Positions 17,307 through 26,811 of a stretch of DNA of 64,000 nucleotides are shown here, piece by piece; within the stretch, counting starts at the first letter, position 1; every line of letters starts with the position of its first letter. The translations under genes were made by a program, and so were the position numbers. The DNA lies in the NCBI RefSeq assembly GCF_000178855.1, contig NZ_ADVG01000002.1:868001-932000 (forward strand). Reading direction: 5' to 3'. The stretch is from Ktedonobacter racemifer DSM 44963 (GTDB lineage Bacteria > Chloroflexota > Ktedonobacteria > Ktedonobacterales > Ktedonobacteraceae). Under the pieces are notes generated by a model. That model made no database searches, had not been told where the DNA came from, and saw only the letters and a program-made list of their open reading frames with translations.

Positions 17307-18921
17307 TCAGGGATGGCTCCTTTGCTGTTTCTGAACAAGCTGGTCAAAATGTGGCTGAGGGAGGAGATATCCCTCGAACGTTCTATGCCTCCTGCTTCCG
17401 TTGACGGCGATATCCCCCGACCGCACTCTCCCTTTGAGCGCATCAAAAGCGGCTGCCTCATAAAAGGTTGGGGCAATGTCTTCCCCCGCCAGAGCGTGTT
17501 TGCGCCATCGCTCTGTCAGATGAGCCAGTGGGGCGACGACTTTCTCCTTCCCAATGTTCTGCGTGGAGGCGGTGACTCGTTTCCGATGCTCCGCCAGGCG
17601 TGAGACGTGTTCGAGCGCCTGGAGAGCCGGTTCCGTTGCGCGAACGGGGGACCAGTCGAGCACTCGGTATAACGAGTGCAAGCTTTGACGCATCGGAGCA
17701 TAACGGGTTTCGATGAGATCCAGGGTATCTCCATCGTCCGGGCGCAGAAGTGTTTTCGCCGACGTGACCGTTGCGGTCAGTTCCTGTTCCGAGACTCTAG
17801 CCAACACTGCTGTCACGGGGTCTGCTCCTTCGGCTTTCGCTTGCAAAAAGGCTTCTGCCGCTCTCGTTAAGGTGGCAAGATTCTTATTCAGTTGACGTGC
17901 ATTCGCCCGAAAAATGCTTTTCCTGCTTCCGCTCTCCCTTACGCATCAGTTCCCCTAAGAGCCTATCAAACTGGTCAAGAGCCTGATCGGTCAGATCCTG
18001 TGAAAGCTCAAAGAGGTGGGCAACGAGCAAAGCATGGCGACGGTCTGCTTTGAACTTCATGAGTGGCTGGGCCTGGTATTTGCTGCACCGACGGGCGAGT
18101 TGAAGAATCCGGTTCTGATGTACTTCTGTGGACAGGGCTGGAAGCCCACATTCCCTCAAGAAGAGCAATCGTTCGACAATCTGCTTGACACTTTTGGGAG
18201 AAGTGAGTCCAGGTGGTTCTCGCAACCAACTGAGCCTGGTGGTACCTCGTCGCCCAGCCTCTGACTGAATGAAGCAAGGAGTCCAGTTTGGCGCGGTGTT
18301 CCAGAGTCAGGTTGGACGTGAGGAAGCGGTACAATCGCCTCTCTGCTGCCTTGAGGATGATCCAGGTGAAGCGTTCCAGATGGAGAAATCCTGGAGGAAG
18401 GATTCTCTGTGTTCGGAGCAGTTCCAGAGCATGTTCGATCAAAAGGAGCGGGCGGTCGCTCTCCAAGGCCAGCGGCAACAACTCGCGCGCAAGCCAGAGA
18501 TACTCCTTCCATCCACATTCACGGAAGTGGTATGTCTGCCGGATCTCATCCAGGTGCTCATAGAGCGTATGATCTCGATCTCCATACCGGGAAAAGGCGG
18601 AAGCGGGAATTTGCACTTGATCGGCAATCGTCGCCAGCACGCGGGGAGGCCCCCCGCCAAATCCCTTAACGGACGCCCAGGGAAACGGAGCACGGCAAGT
18701 TGAACGGCAAATCCCAGACGATTATGATGTCGCCTCCGCTGGTTGATCAGCTCAAGATCTTTTTGCGTCAAGGTGTAGTAGCGAGCAATCTCCCGATCAG
18801 ACAGATCAACCGGAATCTGGGTGAGGGCATCTCTTTGCTCTGGGGTCAAATAGGTTGGGCTTTTTGAAGTAAAAGGCACCTTATCCTCCACATCCACATC
18901 ATTTCTCGTCTTTCGTATCAT
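17307..18921 (-). pseudogene. Second Tn3-family transposase, frameshifted and truncated
   Basis: On the minus strand the DUF4158 N-terminus begins at 18921, with SDREIARYYTLTQKDLELIN and HNRLGFAVQLAVLRFPG. The homology changes frame near 18650 to TIADQVQIPASAFSRYGDRD, changes again near 18200 to PPGLTSPKSVKQIVERLLFL, and again near 17870 to ATLTRAAEAFLQAKAEG-like sequence. It ends at 17307 with no catalytic DDE domain. At least three frameshifts are needed. It points against the first Tn3 remnant at 12392, so the two are not simple pieces of one copy. Confidence 0.8.
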
Positions 18922-19054
18922 GTGGGCGGAGGTGATGTCAATGAAACCGCTCTAGAACAGGACTGGAAGGCTCTGTAGTCGGCTTAGCGGGAATATTTGA
19001 GCTCATTTTTAGAGTGCCTGGCCTTAGCGGAAAAAATGGGAGGAAAAAATGTTA

Positions 19055-20251
19055 TCACCCCACAGCGAGATTTCTGTTTTTCGCTGTCGCAATAAAAAGT
19101 AAAAGCAGCATAAAAGAGAATACCCCAATAGTCCATCTGCTTCCCAGATACTGTAGCAGATTACCGGTAATAAAGAAGCCAAACGAATATGCTCCGAGTA
19201 CAACTAGTCGAGCTAGACTTGTAACTCTGCCTCTCATTTCATCAGGAACCATTTTTGCTGAATAGGAAGACGTTGTTACATTATAGAGTGGGTCTATTGC
19301 ATACAAGAGTGCTGTGATCCCTGCTAAAAGAACATTATTTATTGCGATTGCATATAAACTGAAAATGAAGAAACTAAGTAATGATACACCGACAAGTAGT
19401 TGCTTCATGCCAAAGCGACTATATATTTTTGCAGATACGAAGGAACCACAAATGCCTCCTCCGGCACCAATAGTAAAGATAACACCGATAAATAAGGAGG
19501 AAGCATGATGCTCTTTTGCAAGAACAATAATGAGCAAATATAACCCTGCGGAAAGAATGGTTCTTCCTGCTGTAAGAAGATTTAAGAAGCGAAGTAACGG
19601 CTGATGCCAAAACCACAAGATTGCTTCTTTGATTTCATGATGAATTGCCTTTCGTTCAGTCGGGGTTTCTGCGTCAAGAGGTATAGTTATAAAAAAAATG
19701 GAAAACGCATTGATAAAATAAGAAAGCGAATCAACAAAGAAAGCAATAAAACCTCCCCCTGTCTGATACAAAAATCCTCCTAAAGGTGGCCCTACAAGTA
19801 AGGCAATCTGGTCTGCTGTACTAGATTGTGCAGAGGCTGCTGGAAATTGTTCTTTTGAGACAACTTTTGGGAACGATGCAAACCTTCCTAAATTTGCAAA
19901 GACAAAGAATGATCCCTCAATAGCACTCATTATGTAGAGTTGAATTACAGAAAGAGTATGAAATGCGAGTGCGAGGGTAATACTTCCCATTGCTAATCCA
20001 CTCCCAAGATTTGCTAGAACCATGACGATTTTTCTATTCCATCTGTCAATTAATCCACCAGCCGGAATTGCCCAAAAAACATAGACAAGGCCCCGTATGG
20101 CAGCAACCCCTCCGGCTTGTGCGGAGGAGCCTGTTAAAGCCAGAACAACTAAAGGAAGTGCTATACCGGATACTTCTGTTCCAACCCAAGAGACAAGCTG
20201 TCCACTCCACAGAAGCATGAAGTTACGTTGTTTCCAAAGCGATTTGCTCAT
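19055..20251 (-). CDS. MFS exporter, AT-rich
   Basis: 398 residues with about 12 membrane segments. The start WKQRNFMLLWSGQLVSWVGT and the loop GGLIDRWNRKIVMV are typical of the MFS_3 group, which contains the enterobactin exporter EntS and macrolide exporters of the Mef type. A late segment, KMVPDEMRGRVTSLARLVV, is also family-specific. The frame is complete. Codon choice is strongly A/T-ending, unlike neighbouring genes, and suggests recent transfer from a low-GC organism such as a Firmicute. There is no good ribosome binding site in front of ATG 20251. Confidence 0.88.
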   Translation of the reverse strand: MSKSLWKQRNFMLLWSGQLVSWVGTEVSGIALPLVVLALTGSSAQAGGVAAIRGLVYVFWAIPAGGLIDRWNRKIVMVLANLGSGLAMGSITLALAFHTLSVIQLYIMSAIEGSFFVFANLGRFASFPKVVSKEQFPAASAQSSTADQIALLVGPPLGGFLYQTGGGFIAFFVDSLSYFINAFSIFFITIPLDAETPTERKAIHHEIKEAILWFWHQPLLRFLNLLTAGRTILSAGLYLLIIVLAKEHHASSLFIGVIFTIGAGGGICGSFVSAKIYSRFGMKQLLVGVSLLSFFIFSLYAIAINNVLLAGITALLYAIDPLYNVTTSSYSAKMVPDEMRGRVTSLARLVVLGAYSFGFFITGNLLQYLGSRWTIGVFSFMLLLLFIATAKNRNLAVG

Positions 20252-20353
20252 ATTTTAACTTAGAACTCACATTCCGCAGTTTCGATTTGAAAAAAATAGT
20301 ATTGTTGAGAAGTTGGTGAACGTTGAAGCATAATATGGCAAAATCTGCCTACG

Positions 20354-21522
20354 ATATGCTTCACAGGTGCATCGGCACAATATGCTTCATAGACCATGTT
20401 TGAATCTGATTGGAGGCTCAGGCCAGTGCTAGACTTCTCTGAAGCGTACCGAATGAAAATACAGCTTTGGAGAGCTACGCATCTCATCCAGATGCTTCTG
20501 GCGCAAAGGCGTGCCTACCTGCTGCCAAAATATGGCTCAAACGCAGTTTTGATGATGAAGGAGAGAGCTTATTATGTTGATGTCTTTCTTGTTGTATTTA
20601 TAATTCTGGCTCTCTTATGGATTATTAAGACCCCTATCCCTAAGAAAGTCTCAGAGCCGCTTTTCAAGTCATTTATTGGCTTTCTCTGAGCTATTCATTC
20701 CTTTCATAATTTCCACAATAATGAGAGTATAGATCTGGCGCTAACCTGGATAGGTCATGTTACTCCAAAGAGCACAACTGCATAACGTCATGACTACTGC
20801 TAAGCACGATAGTATCAACCCTGCAATCGCCAACCCTCTCCGAGAAACAGACCCCAACCCACAACACGACAAGATGATTCCTACAGCAGCAGGAATAAGT
20901 CCATAAAAAGGGATCAGTCCCAGAATGAGATTGCAGAGACCCAAAACAAAGCCAGCAAGAGCGAAACCAGAGGTCCGGTTTTGTCGTACAGCTTCCGGTA
21001 GCCCTTGTCCAATCGTCAGAAATTGCCCACAGGCAAAACAATGGGTGCGAGTTTGCTCGTTGGTTGCTCCACATGTAGGGCAAATGAGTGTGTGTACCAT
21101 ACCGATTATCTCTTTCTAAAGAAAGATAGAAATAATTATATTCTTTTGACAGATTATAGGGCTCTATGGGCACAGGAAGCAAGGCGCGATAATCTTTATA
21201 TCAATGACTCGGCTACATTCACCAAAAGTGCGTTTGAGCCAAAATATGCTTCACAGAGCTATGTTGAGTTGGTGCAGGTGTTCCGCCCGGGGAGCCACAT
21301 CGCTCAAATCTGTGAACCTGCCCTTTTTCCTGTGAAACATATTTTGGCCGTGAACATTCGAGGCAGGAGCACTCAAGCCGATGATCGAGCAACGAAATGA
21401 CTCACTGCCGCGATATGCTGCACAAATCGGAATCGCGGCCAACATATGCTACACAATGGTTTATTGCTTGTTTGCTGTAAATCGGCTTCTAAGCCAGAGG
21501 CGCTGCCAAGATATGCTTCACA
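20354..21522. repeat. Scattered ATATGCTTCACA motifs
   Basis: The 12-mer ATATGCTTCACA lies at 20354-20365, 21244-21255 and 21511-21522. One-base variants occur at 20380-20390 (ends TCAT), 21413-21424 (TGCACA) and 21444-21455 (TACACA), and an inverted variant TGTGAAACATAT at 21331-21342. They cover the two otherwise gene-free stretches 20252-20740 and 21101-21543 and flank the small membrane protein gene. Short repeats of this kind occur at the ends of some insertion sequences, for example IS21. No matching transposase is present. Confidence 0.55.
20741..21100 (-). CDS. Zinc-ribbon membrane protein (DUF4190-like)
   Basis: 119 residues. The N-terminus is a small zinc ribbon, CPTCGATNEQTRTHCFACGQ (four cysteines, residues 7-27). 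Two hydrophobic helices follow: GFALAGFVLGLCNLILGLIP and then a region of small residues ending LAIAGLILSCLAVVMTLC. This matches the DUF4190 arrangement of small Gly/Leu-rich double membrane spans. The function is unknown. A serine/arginine loop (CCGLGSVSRRGLA) between the helices is typical. The gene is on its own and is framed by the repeated ATATGCTTCACA motifs. Confidence 0.75.
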   Translation of the reverse strand: MVHTLICPTCGATNEQTRTHCFACGQFLTIGQGLPEAVRQNRTSGFALAGFVLGLCNLILGLIPFYGLIPAAVGIILSCCGLGSVSRRGLAIAGLILSCLAVVMTLCSCALWSNMTYPG

Positions 21523-21543
21523 AGCATTGCCAGAATATCGATC

Positions 21544-21755
21544 TTACACACTTTTGGTGATGCTAATTTTACAATTATTAGTCAAGTTTTCATGTGTAAT
21601 ATCTTCATACAGAGCATAGAGTACTCTCTGGCGTAGCAAAGGAAATTCAGCCCTTCCAAACATCATACGCTTAATAAGTTTCAATTTGTTCACTTTTCCT
21701 TCAACCAATCCGTTATTTTGGGGCAAGGTAAGTCCTGCCGGTAGAGCCACATTAA
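21544..21755 (-). pseudogene. ISL3-family transposase, C-terminal remnant
   Basis: The minus frame reads NNGLVEGKVNKLKLIKRMMF followed by GRAEFPLLRQRVLYAL. This is the conserved last block of ISL3-family transposases, including the glutamate of the catalytic triad. The frame is cut at 21755 by the terminal repeat of the IS1182 element. No other part of this transposase appears on the far side of that element. Confidence 0.75.
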
Positions 21756-23527
21756 GATATTGTTGGCGAATGAGCAGAAGCTACGCAACAGCTACTTGCT
21801 TGACAGAAGCGAGCAATTCTGCAAAGCGAGATGTTGGGGTGGTTGCCAGCTTCGCTTCTGCGATCCAATGACAAGCCCGAAGCATGTTGATGGAGGTCGC
21901 CGTAAGAAACGCCTGGAGATTAAGTTTTTTCATGCCAATGTATCGGGACCTCCGTATCTCACAGGTACGTACACTTTGAGCAACGGTTCCTTCAATGCCC
22001 GCTCGCGCTGCATACAAGGCTCGAAATTCAGCGGTTTCCTGACGTTTTCGAGCCTGCTGAAGTGCCACATAGGTGGCTTCATCTGGTCGCAGAATGAGCA
22101 CTTTGGCTGCGGTTGACGAACACTTCTCATGAAGCGTGCAAACCCGACAAAGGGGAAGAGGGAACCGGATACGCAGACGTGGCTTCCCATGTCGATCAGG
22201 GATGTGTCCCCAATCTCGGCTTGTCTGTCCAGCCGGACACAGGACCTGTTTGGCCTTCCAATCGATGTGGAAGTGGCTATGATCAAAACGCCCAGCTTCT
22301 TTTGAGGCCCAACTGGTATCAGGAAGAACCGGTCCAACGAGGTCAATCTGATGACGATGCTGACTCGTGGCAAGCAGTTCGGCATCCACATAGCCTTTAT
22401 CAACTAGGTGCTGGCTGGGAAGGAGCCGATTGTCAGCCAAGCGTTCATGAAGATCTTCCATGACCTCTCCATCTGGGAGCGTGGATGCTGTCGTTGTGAC
22501 TTCTAGCACAAAATGAGGCTGATCAGCATCGCATCCTTCAGTGAAATGCACCGATGTCTCCAACCCATCCAGTCTGCTTCTTCTTGCTGTATCGCGCCTC
22601 CATATCATATGGCGATTGGATCAAGAGCGCCGCTGGTGGAAGCTCTTGATCTTTTCTCCAAGGCGTTCCCTGCTCACACGCGTGATACTGCTGGATCCAA
22701 ATTCTTCGGAGAATCTCTACTGCTGGGAGTTCTTGTAACCAAGCATGGGTTGTGCTGCCCCAGATGCTCTCTAGGAGCATTCGGCCGTCAACTCCAATCT
22801 GCTCTGCGAGCTCTTGGCGCGATTTCTCTTCCTTTGGGAAACGAAAGTCGCTAAAGCGTGATCGATACCGTTTTTCCCATTCAGGTTGCACGCGCTCAAG
22901 AAGCCAATCGGGAGCTACTTCTGCCAGGATATTAAGGACATGGCGCATGGTTTCTCCAACACTTTCAAGACGGTTCACAGCTCGAATAGCTGCCAGTACA
23001 TGTGTTGAATCGGTGCGTTGTTTGCCTCGTGCTTTGACCCAGCCTCGTTCTCGGAACTGAGATAACATCAGATCAAAGAGGCGCCGCTCGGCTTGATGAG
23101 CGAGGAGACGAGCGCGAAATTCACTCAACACGGAAAAATCAAATCCTGGATCCTTGATTTCCAAACTCAAGGCGTATTTCCAATCAATGCGCGTTTTCAC
23201 TGCATCTGCTGCTTGCCGATCCGTCAACCCCTCTGCATATTGCATCACCATCACCAAAGCGAGTCGCCAAGGTGATTCTGCTGGTTGCCCTTTTGCTGGA
23301 AACAGATCGAGGAAATCTTCATCCTGAAAAAACGTTCCTAATGCATCTCGCATATGAATACACGTATTTCCATTGGGCAAAATGGCGCGTGCTATCTGTA
23401 CGGTTTCTTCTGGAACTGGCGGGATCGCTTGGGGATGGAGTGACATAGGTTCTCTCCTGAATGCTTGTCTTTTTTGTGCTACTTCAGTATCTCATATTTT
23501 GCTCCATATTAATTCGCCAACAATATC
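21756..23527 (-). mobile_element. IS1182-family insertion sequence
   Basis: The terminal inverted repeats are GATATTGTTGGCGAAT (21756-21771) and its exact complement at 23512-23527, giving an element of 1772 bp. It carries one broken transposase gene on the minus strand. The left end cuts the ISL3 remnant. I could not identify a target duplication; the flanks are both A/T-rich (ATTAA and ATTAT). Confidence 0.75.
21781..23446 (-). pseudogene. IS1182 transposase with one frameshift
   Basis: The N-terminal frame (23446 to about 22540) has the usual start, with ESPWRLALVMVMQYAEGLTD, DWKYALSLEIKDPGFDFSVL and the first catalytic aspartate in QRTDSTHVLAAIR. It runs out after QTGWVGDIGAFH. The C-terminal frame (to 21781) takes over at VHFTEGCDAD and contains HLVDKGYVDAELL and the late block EGTVAQSVRTCEIRRSRYIG. 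The switch lies near 22550-22570 and is a single-base shift inside the conserved W-x-G-Y-K-V-H-x-T-E motif. Without a slippery run it looks like decay rather than programmed shifting. Confidence 0.82.
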
Positions 23528-23914
23528 ATTATCCGGTGAAGAGCTCAAAAAAGCTGAGGAAAATGAGCTCAAACAATGAAGCCTTCACCACTTATTGTTG
23601 CTCTACCTATGGCATGTATAGCCACATTTACACACTGGCCGAGATACGAGATATTGTTATCAGTGACCCCTTTGATCGCTCCGAAGCCCCTCGTCAAATC
23701 AAGCTTGTAGACCTGACAGACTGGCTGGAAGCGGTTGTGTCATAACCATCGATCTGTGACATTCTTAATGCTGGATAGAGCAAGGAGCAAACGCCTCTTT
23801 ATTGCAACTAAGAGCCATTGGTTGCGATAATGCGACGAGAATAGAAATCACTGGAGTATAAGCCACCGGCGCACACGTACAAATTTGAGAAATTTCCAGT
23901 CAAGAAGGTAAATC

Positions 23915-23934
23915 CCACGCGATGCGCAATGAGC
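23915..23934 (+). repeat. Dispersed 20-base motif
   Basis: CCCACGCGATGCGCAATGAG at 23915-23934 reappears inverted at 25013-25032 and as a variant at 53384-53403, each time in a gene-free stretch. The surrounding interval 23528-24036 shows no gene that I can support. Confidence 0.4.
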
Positions 23935-24036
23935 TGCGAAGTGAATGACCGAAGGGACAACAGGAGGGATCGGAGCAACCACCTTGCCCTGACAGCGGAA
24001 AGAGGATAGAATACCTCAAAGAAAACCAGAGCAGGA

Positions 24037-24627
24037 ATGTCCGGGAGAATGAGAATGAACAAGCGGGAGACAGACGAACAGGATTCGCGCAATGTCCCAG
24101 TTGAGCCTCTGAGCGAGCTGACATCCATTTGGTCCTGGGTGCAAACGGCGCGACTCACCTTGCGCCGTCTACAGCCAACCGATGGCCCGGCGATGTTTGC
24201 TGTGCATGGTGACCCGGCGACCTACCGCTACAGCCCTGCTGCCCCACATCCCGACCTGGCGACCAGCGAAGAGATGTTGCGATCCTGCCTGCACGACTGG
24301 GAGCTCCATGGCTTCGGGTACTGGGCGGTGATCCTTGCGCAGGAGGAGAAGATCATCGGCTTTGGCGGTGTAGAACATCGGGTCTGGTGCGAGCGAGAGG
24401 TGCTGAACTTGTACTACCGGTTCACCCCCAGTGCATGGGGGCAAGGGTACGCAACCGAACTTGCTCGAACAGCAGTGAGCCTGGCCCGAACCTATCTCCC
24501 CCAGTGGCCCGTCGTTGCTCGCACGAGAGCAGAGAATATCCCCTCCATCCGCACTGCCGAACGAGTTGGGTTGATCCGACGCCCTGATCTGGATACGGAA
24601 CACGTAGTCTTCGCTCTTGGCTGGTAG
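24037..24627 (+). CDS. GNAT-family N-acetyltransferase
   Basis: Up to 196 residues. An in-frame ATG at 24055 with GGGAGA upstream may be the true start. The core TARLTLRRLQPTDGPAMFAV, GFGGVEHRVW and YRFTPSAWGQGYATELARTA belongs to the RimJ-like Acetyltransf_3 group. The segment WGQGYATEL is the acetyl-CoA pyrophosphate-binding motif Q/R-x-x-G-x-G/A. It moves an acetyl group from acetyl-CoA to an amine, with the substrate unknown. The gene is isolated and its frame is intact. Confidence 0.87.
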   Translation: MSGRMRMNKRETDEQDSRNVPVEPLSELTSIWSWVQTARLTLRRLQPTDGPAMFAVHGDPATYRYSPAAPHPDLATSEEMLRSCLHDWELHGFGYWAVILAQEEKIIGFGGVEHRVWCEREVLNLYYRFTPSAWGQGYATELARTAVSLARTYLPQWPVVARTRAENIPSIRTAERVGLIRRPDLDTEHVVFALGW

Positions 24628-24751
24628 CTTTCAACCGCACGAGAGAGCAAGAGATCTGCCCCCCTTTGCGTGGAGCGCGCCAGGGACGAGGAGTGAGTAC
24701 TCAGAGACAGGGAAGGCCCAGGAAAACTGCCAGGGGAAGGTCGATCTGGTT

Positions 24752-24931
24752 TTATCGGTCGAGCCATGTGAAGGGGGGAGCCTTTCCCCAGCAGAACTCT
24801 TGAGCAGGCTCAACCCTGCTCGGCTCTGGTTTGAGAGGGCCTATCAAAATCTTAACATATAAGGAAGGGGTCGGGGGAACAGACTCCGCAGCGGTCTGGA
24901 TAATTACCGCTCCATTGGCGATACTGGTCAT
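24752..24931 (-). CDS. Small ORF of 59 codons with a strong ribosome binding site
   Basis: ATG 24931 on the minus strand is preceded by AAGGAGGTACAT, an ideal Shine-Dalgarno sequence and spacing. The peptide starts MTSIANGAVIIQTAAE, is rich in proline in its second half and ends in CWGKAPPFTWLDR. The 3' part contains a hairpin (GAGCAGG...CCTGCTC, 24802-24821), so the last third may be a terminator read as protein. I do not recognise it. The rest of 24628-25453 shows no gene. Confidence 0.4.
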   Translation of the reverse strand: MTSIANGAVIIQTAAESVPPTPSLYVKILIGPLKPEPSRVEPAQEFCWGKAPPFTWLDR

Positions 24932-25453
24932 ATGTACCTCCTTGAGGAAATATGTCGTGTTTTTCCCTCTCAAAAAAGCGCATTTTTATCCTTGTTCGCT
25001 AGGAGTTAGTATCTCGTTGCGCATCGCGTGGGAAAGCAAGTCACTTAGCAATAATTCACAAGCCCTGCATGTATATGGCGAACGTCTTGATCTTCCGTTA
25101 GGCTTTGTTGTATATTGCATCAAGCAAAAAGCTTTTTTCAATTAAGGAGAGATATGCCTGACCAGTGCTAACATCTGCTAGTGAATGTGACTGAAAAGCA
25201 ATGCTGTTGTTGTTACCCAGACAACAGTTCTCTTGCTTTGTCCAGCATGCTGGCGAGAGTGTTAGCAACGTCATGATGAAGGCATACCATCTCTTAAGAT
25301 TCTCATTCCCCCTCCATATGCCGTGTGCCCTTTTCCTACACGTTGTCTCACCTGTCTTCTCATGCAACGCATATGCTTTTCTGTTCATGTCTCTGGCAGT
25401 TGACTTACCTCATGATCAATTGATGCAGAAATAGTACAGTGAAAGGGTTTTGT

Positions 25454-26731
25454 ATGGAAGCTCAACAAGCACAGATCAGTCCTCGTATCACCTTGTTGCA
25501 ACAGCAGCTTCTCTCGGGAAATTCTGCTGCACTTCTCGCATTTTGGCAAGAAATGACGCAACAGAGGGTACCCCTGATGGAAGCCATTGAAGGAGATGGC
25601 AAGCATACTCTGGTCACATTTCTCTGGCGTGACAGGGGAGACACACACAATGTCGTGATCTGGGGCGGACCCGCAGGATTGGACCACCCCGAGGATCATC
25701 AGATGACGCGCTTGTTGAATACTGATCTGTGGTACAAAACGTACCGGCTCCAAACAAATTTGCGCGGGGTCTATACCCTCTCCATCAATGATTCTCTGAC
25801 CGGTCAGGAACGTGGAGGTTTCGGTACCCGTTTCATCCCTGATCCACTCAATCCCAAGCAGTTTGTGGCTCACAAAGACGAAGGGATGCCTGATTCGCAA
25901 GAGGTCGTCTTCTCTATCCTTGAGTTACCCAATGCTCCTGCTCAGACCTGGATTGTGCCTCACCCGGACGGAGCGAAAGGCAAGCTTCACGCCCATCGCT
26001 TGCACAGCCAGATCCTCGACAATGAACGCCGCATCTGGGTTTATACGCCTGCTGACTACACGGAGAGGAGTCAACCATACCGTCTCTTGCTCCTCTTTGA
26101 TGGATGGACCTACATTGACCTCATTCCGACGCCAACCATTCTGGACAATCTTGTGCGAGAAGGGAAGATCCCCCCATTGGTCACGGTCTTCCTTGATAAC
26201 CCAGATGATGAGACACGCAACCGCGAGTTACCCTGTCACCAACCCTTTGTCAATTTTCTCACCCAGGAACTGATGCCGTGGGTTCATGAGCACTATCATG
26301 TCACGGCTGATCCCGCCCAGACGATTGTTGGCGGCTGTAGCTATGGCGGATTAGCAGCCGCTTTCGCCGGGTTACGCGCCTCCGAAACCTTTGGCAATGT
26401 GCTTTCGCAATCTGGCTCGTTCTGGTGGGATAAAGACCCCGAGGACGGTATTCAACAAGAGTGGATTATCCAGCAGTTTATCGCGAGTCCCCGCTTCCCT
26501 CTTCGTTTCTACCTAGAGGTCGGTTTGAAGGAGGATGTGGGATGGATCTTCATGGTGGGCTGCAATCGGCATTTGCGCGATGTGTTACGCCTCAAAGGGT
26601 ATGAGGTACATTATGCCGAGTTTAACGGGTATCACCATAACGTCTCCCATCGCGGCTCACTCGCAGATGGATTGGTAGCACTTGTGGGCTCGGTATGGTC
26701 TGAATACCGTCTGAGTCAAAGGATGCTATGA
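25454..26731 (+). CDS. Enterochelin-esterase-like alpha/beta hydrolase
   Basis: About 425 residues from ATG 25454. The first 150 residues match the N-terminal beta domain of ferric enterobactin esterases (VTFLWRDRGDTHNVVIWGGP). The second part is an esterase-D fold with the nucleophile serine in VGGCSYGGLAAAF and the histidine block YHHNVSHRGSLADGLV. Enzymes of this family cut trilactone siderophores to release iron, or act as general esterases. No siderophore genes are near, so iron release is only a family expectation. No signal peptide is seen, so it is cytoplasmic. The frame is complete and of the usual length. Confidence 0.82.
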   Translation: MEAQQAQISPRITLLQQQLLSGNSAALLAFWQEMTQQRVPLMEAIEGDGKHTLVTFLWRDRGDTHNVVIWGGPAGLDHPEDHQMTRLLNTDLWYKTYRLQTNLRGVYTLSINDSLTGQERGGFGTRFIPDPLNPKQFVAHKDEGMPDSQEVVFSILELPNAPAQTWIVPHPDGAKGKLHAHRLHSQILDNERRIWVYTPADYTERSQPYRLLLLFDGWTYIDLIPTPTILDNLVREGKIPPLVTVFLDNPDDETRNRELPCHQPFVNFLTQELMPWVHEHYHVTADPAQTIVGGCSYGGLAAAFAGLRASETFGNVLSQSGSFWWDKDPEDGIQQEWIIQQFIASPRFPLRFYLEVGLKEDVGWIFMVGCNRHLRDVLRLKGYEVHYAEFNGYHHNVSHRGSLADGLVALVGSVWSEYRLSQRML

Positions 26732-26811
26732 TCGGAGAAATCTGAAGGAGTAAAAATATATCTTCTTTTTCTAATGCATATTCAGGACCAAGATAGTCAA
26801 TCAAGTAATGT

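Noticed and set aside
22538..22608. Programmed frameshift in the IS1182 transposase
   Set aside because: No slippery A or T run or downstream stem is visible at the switch point, and the neighbouring elements are decayed too.
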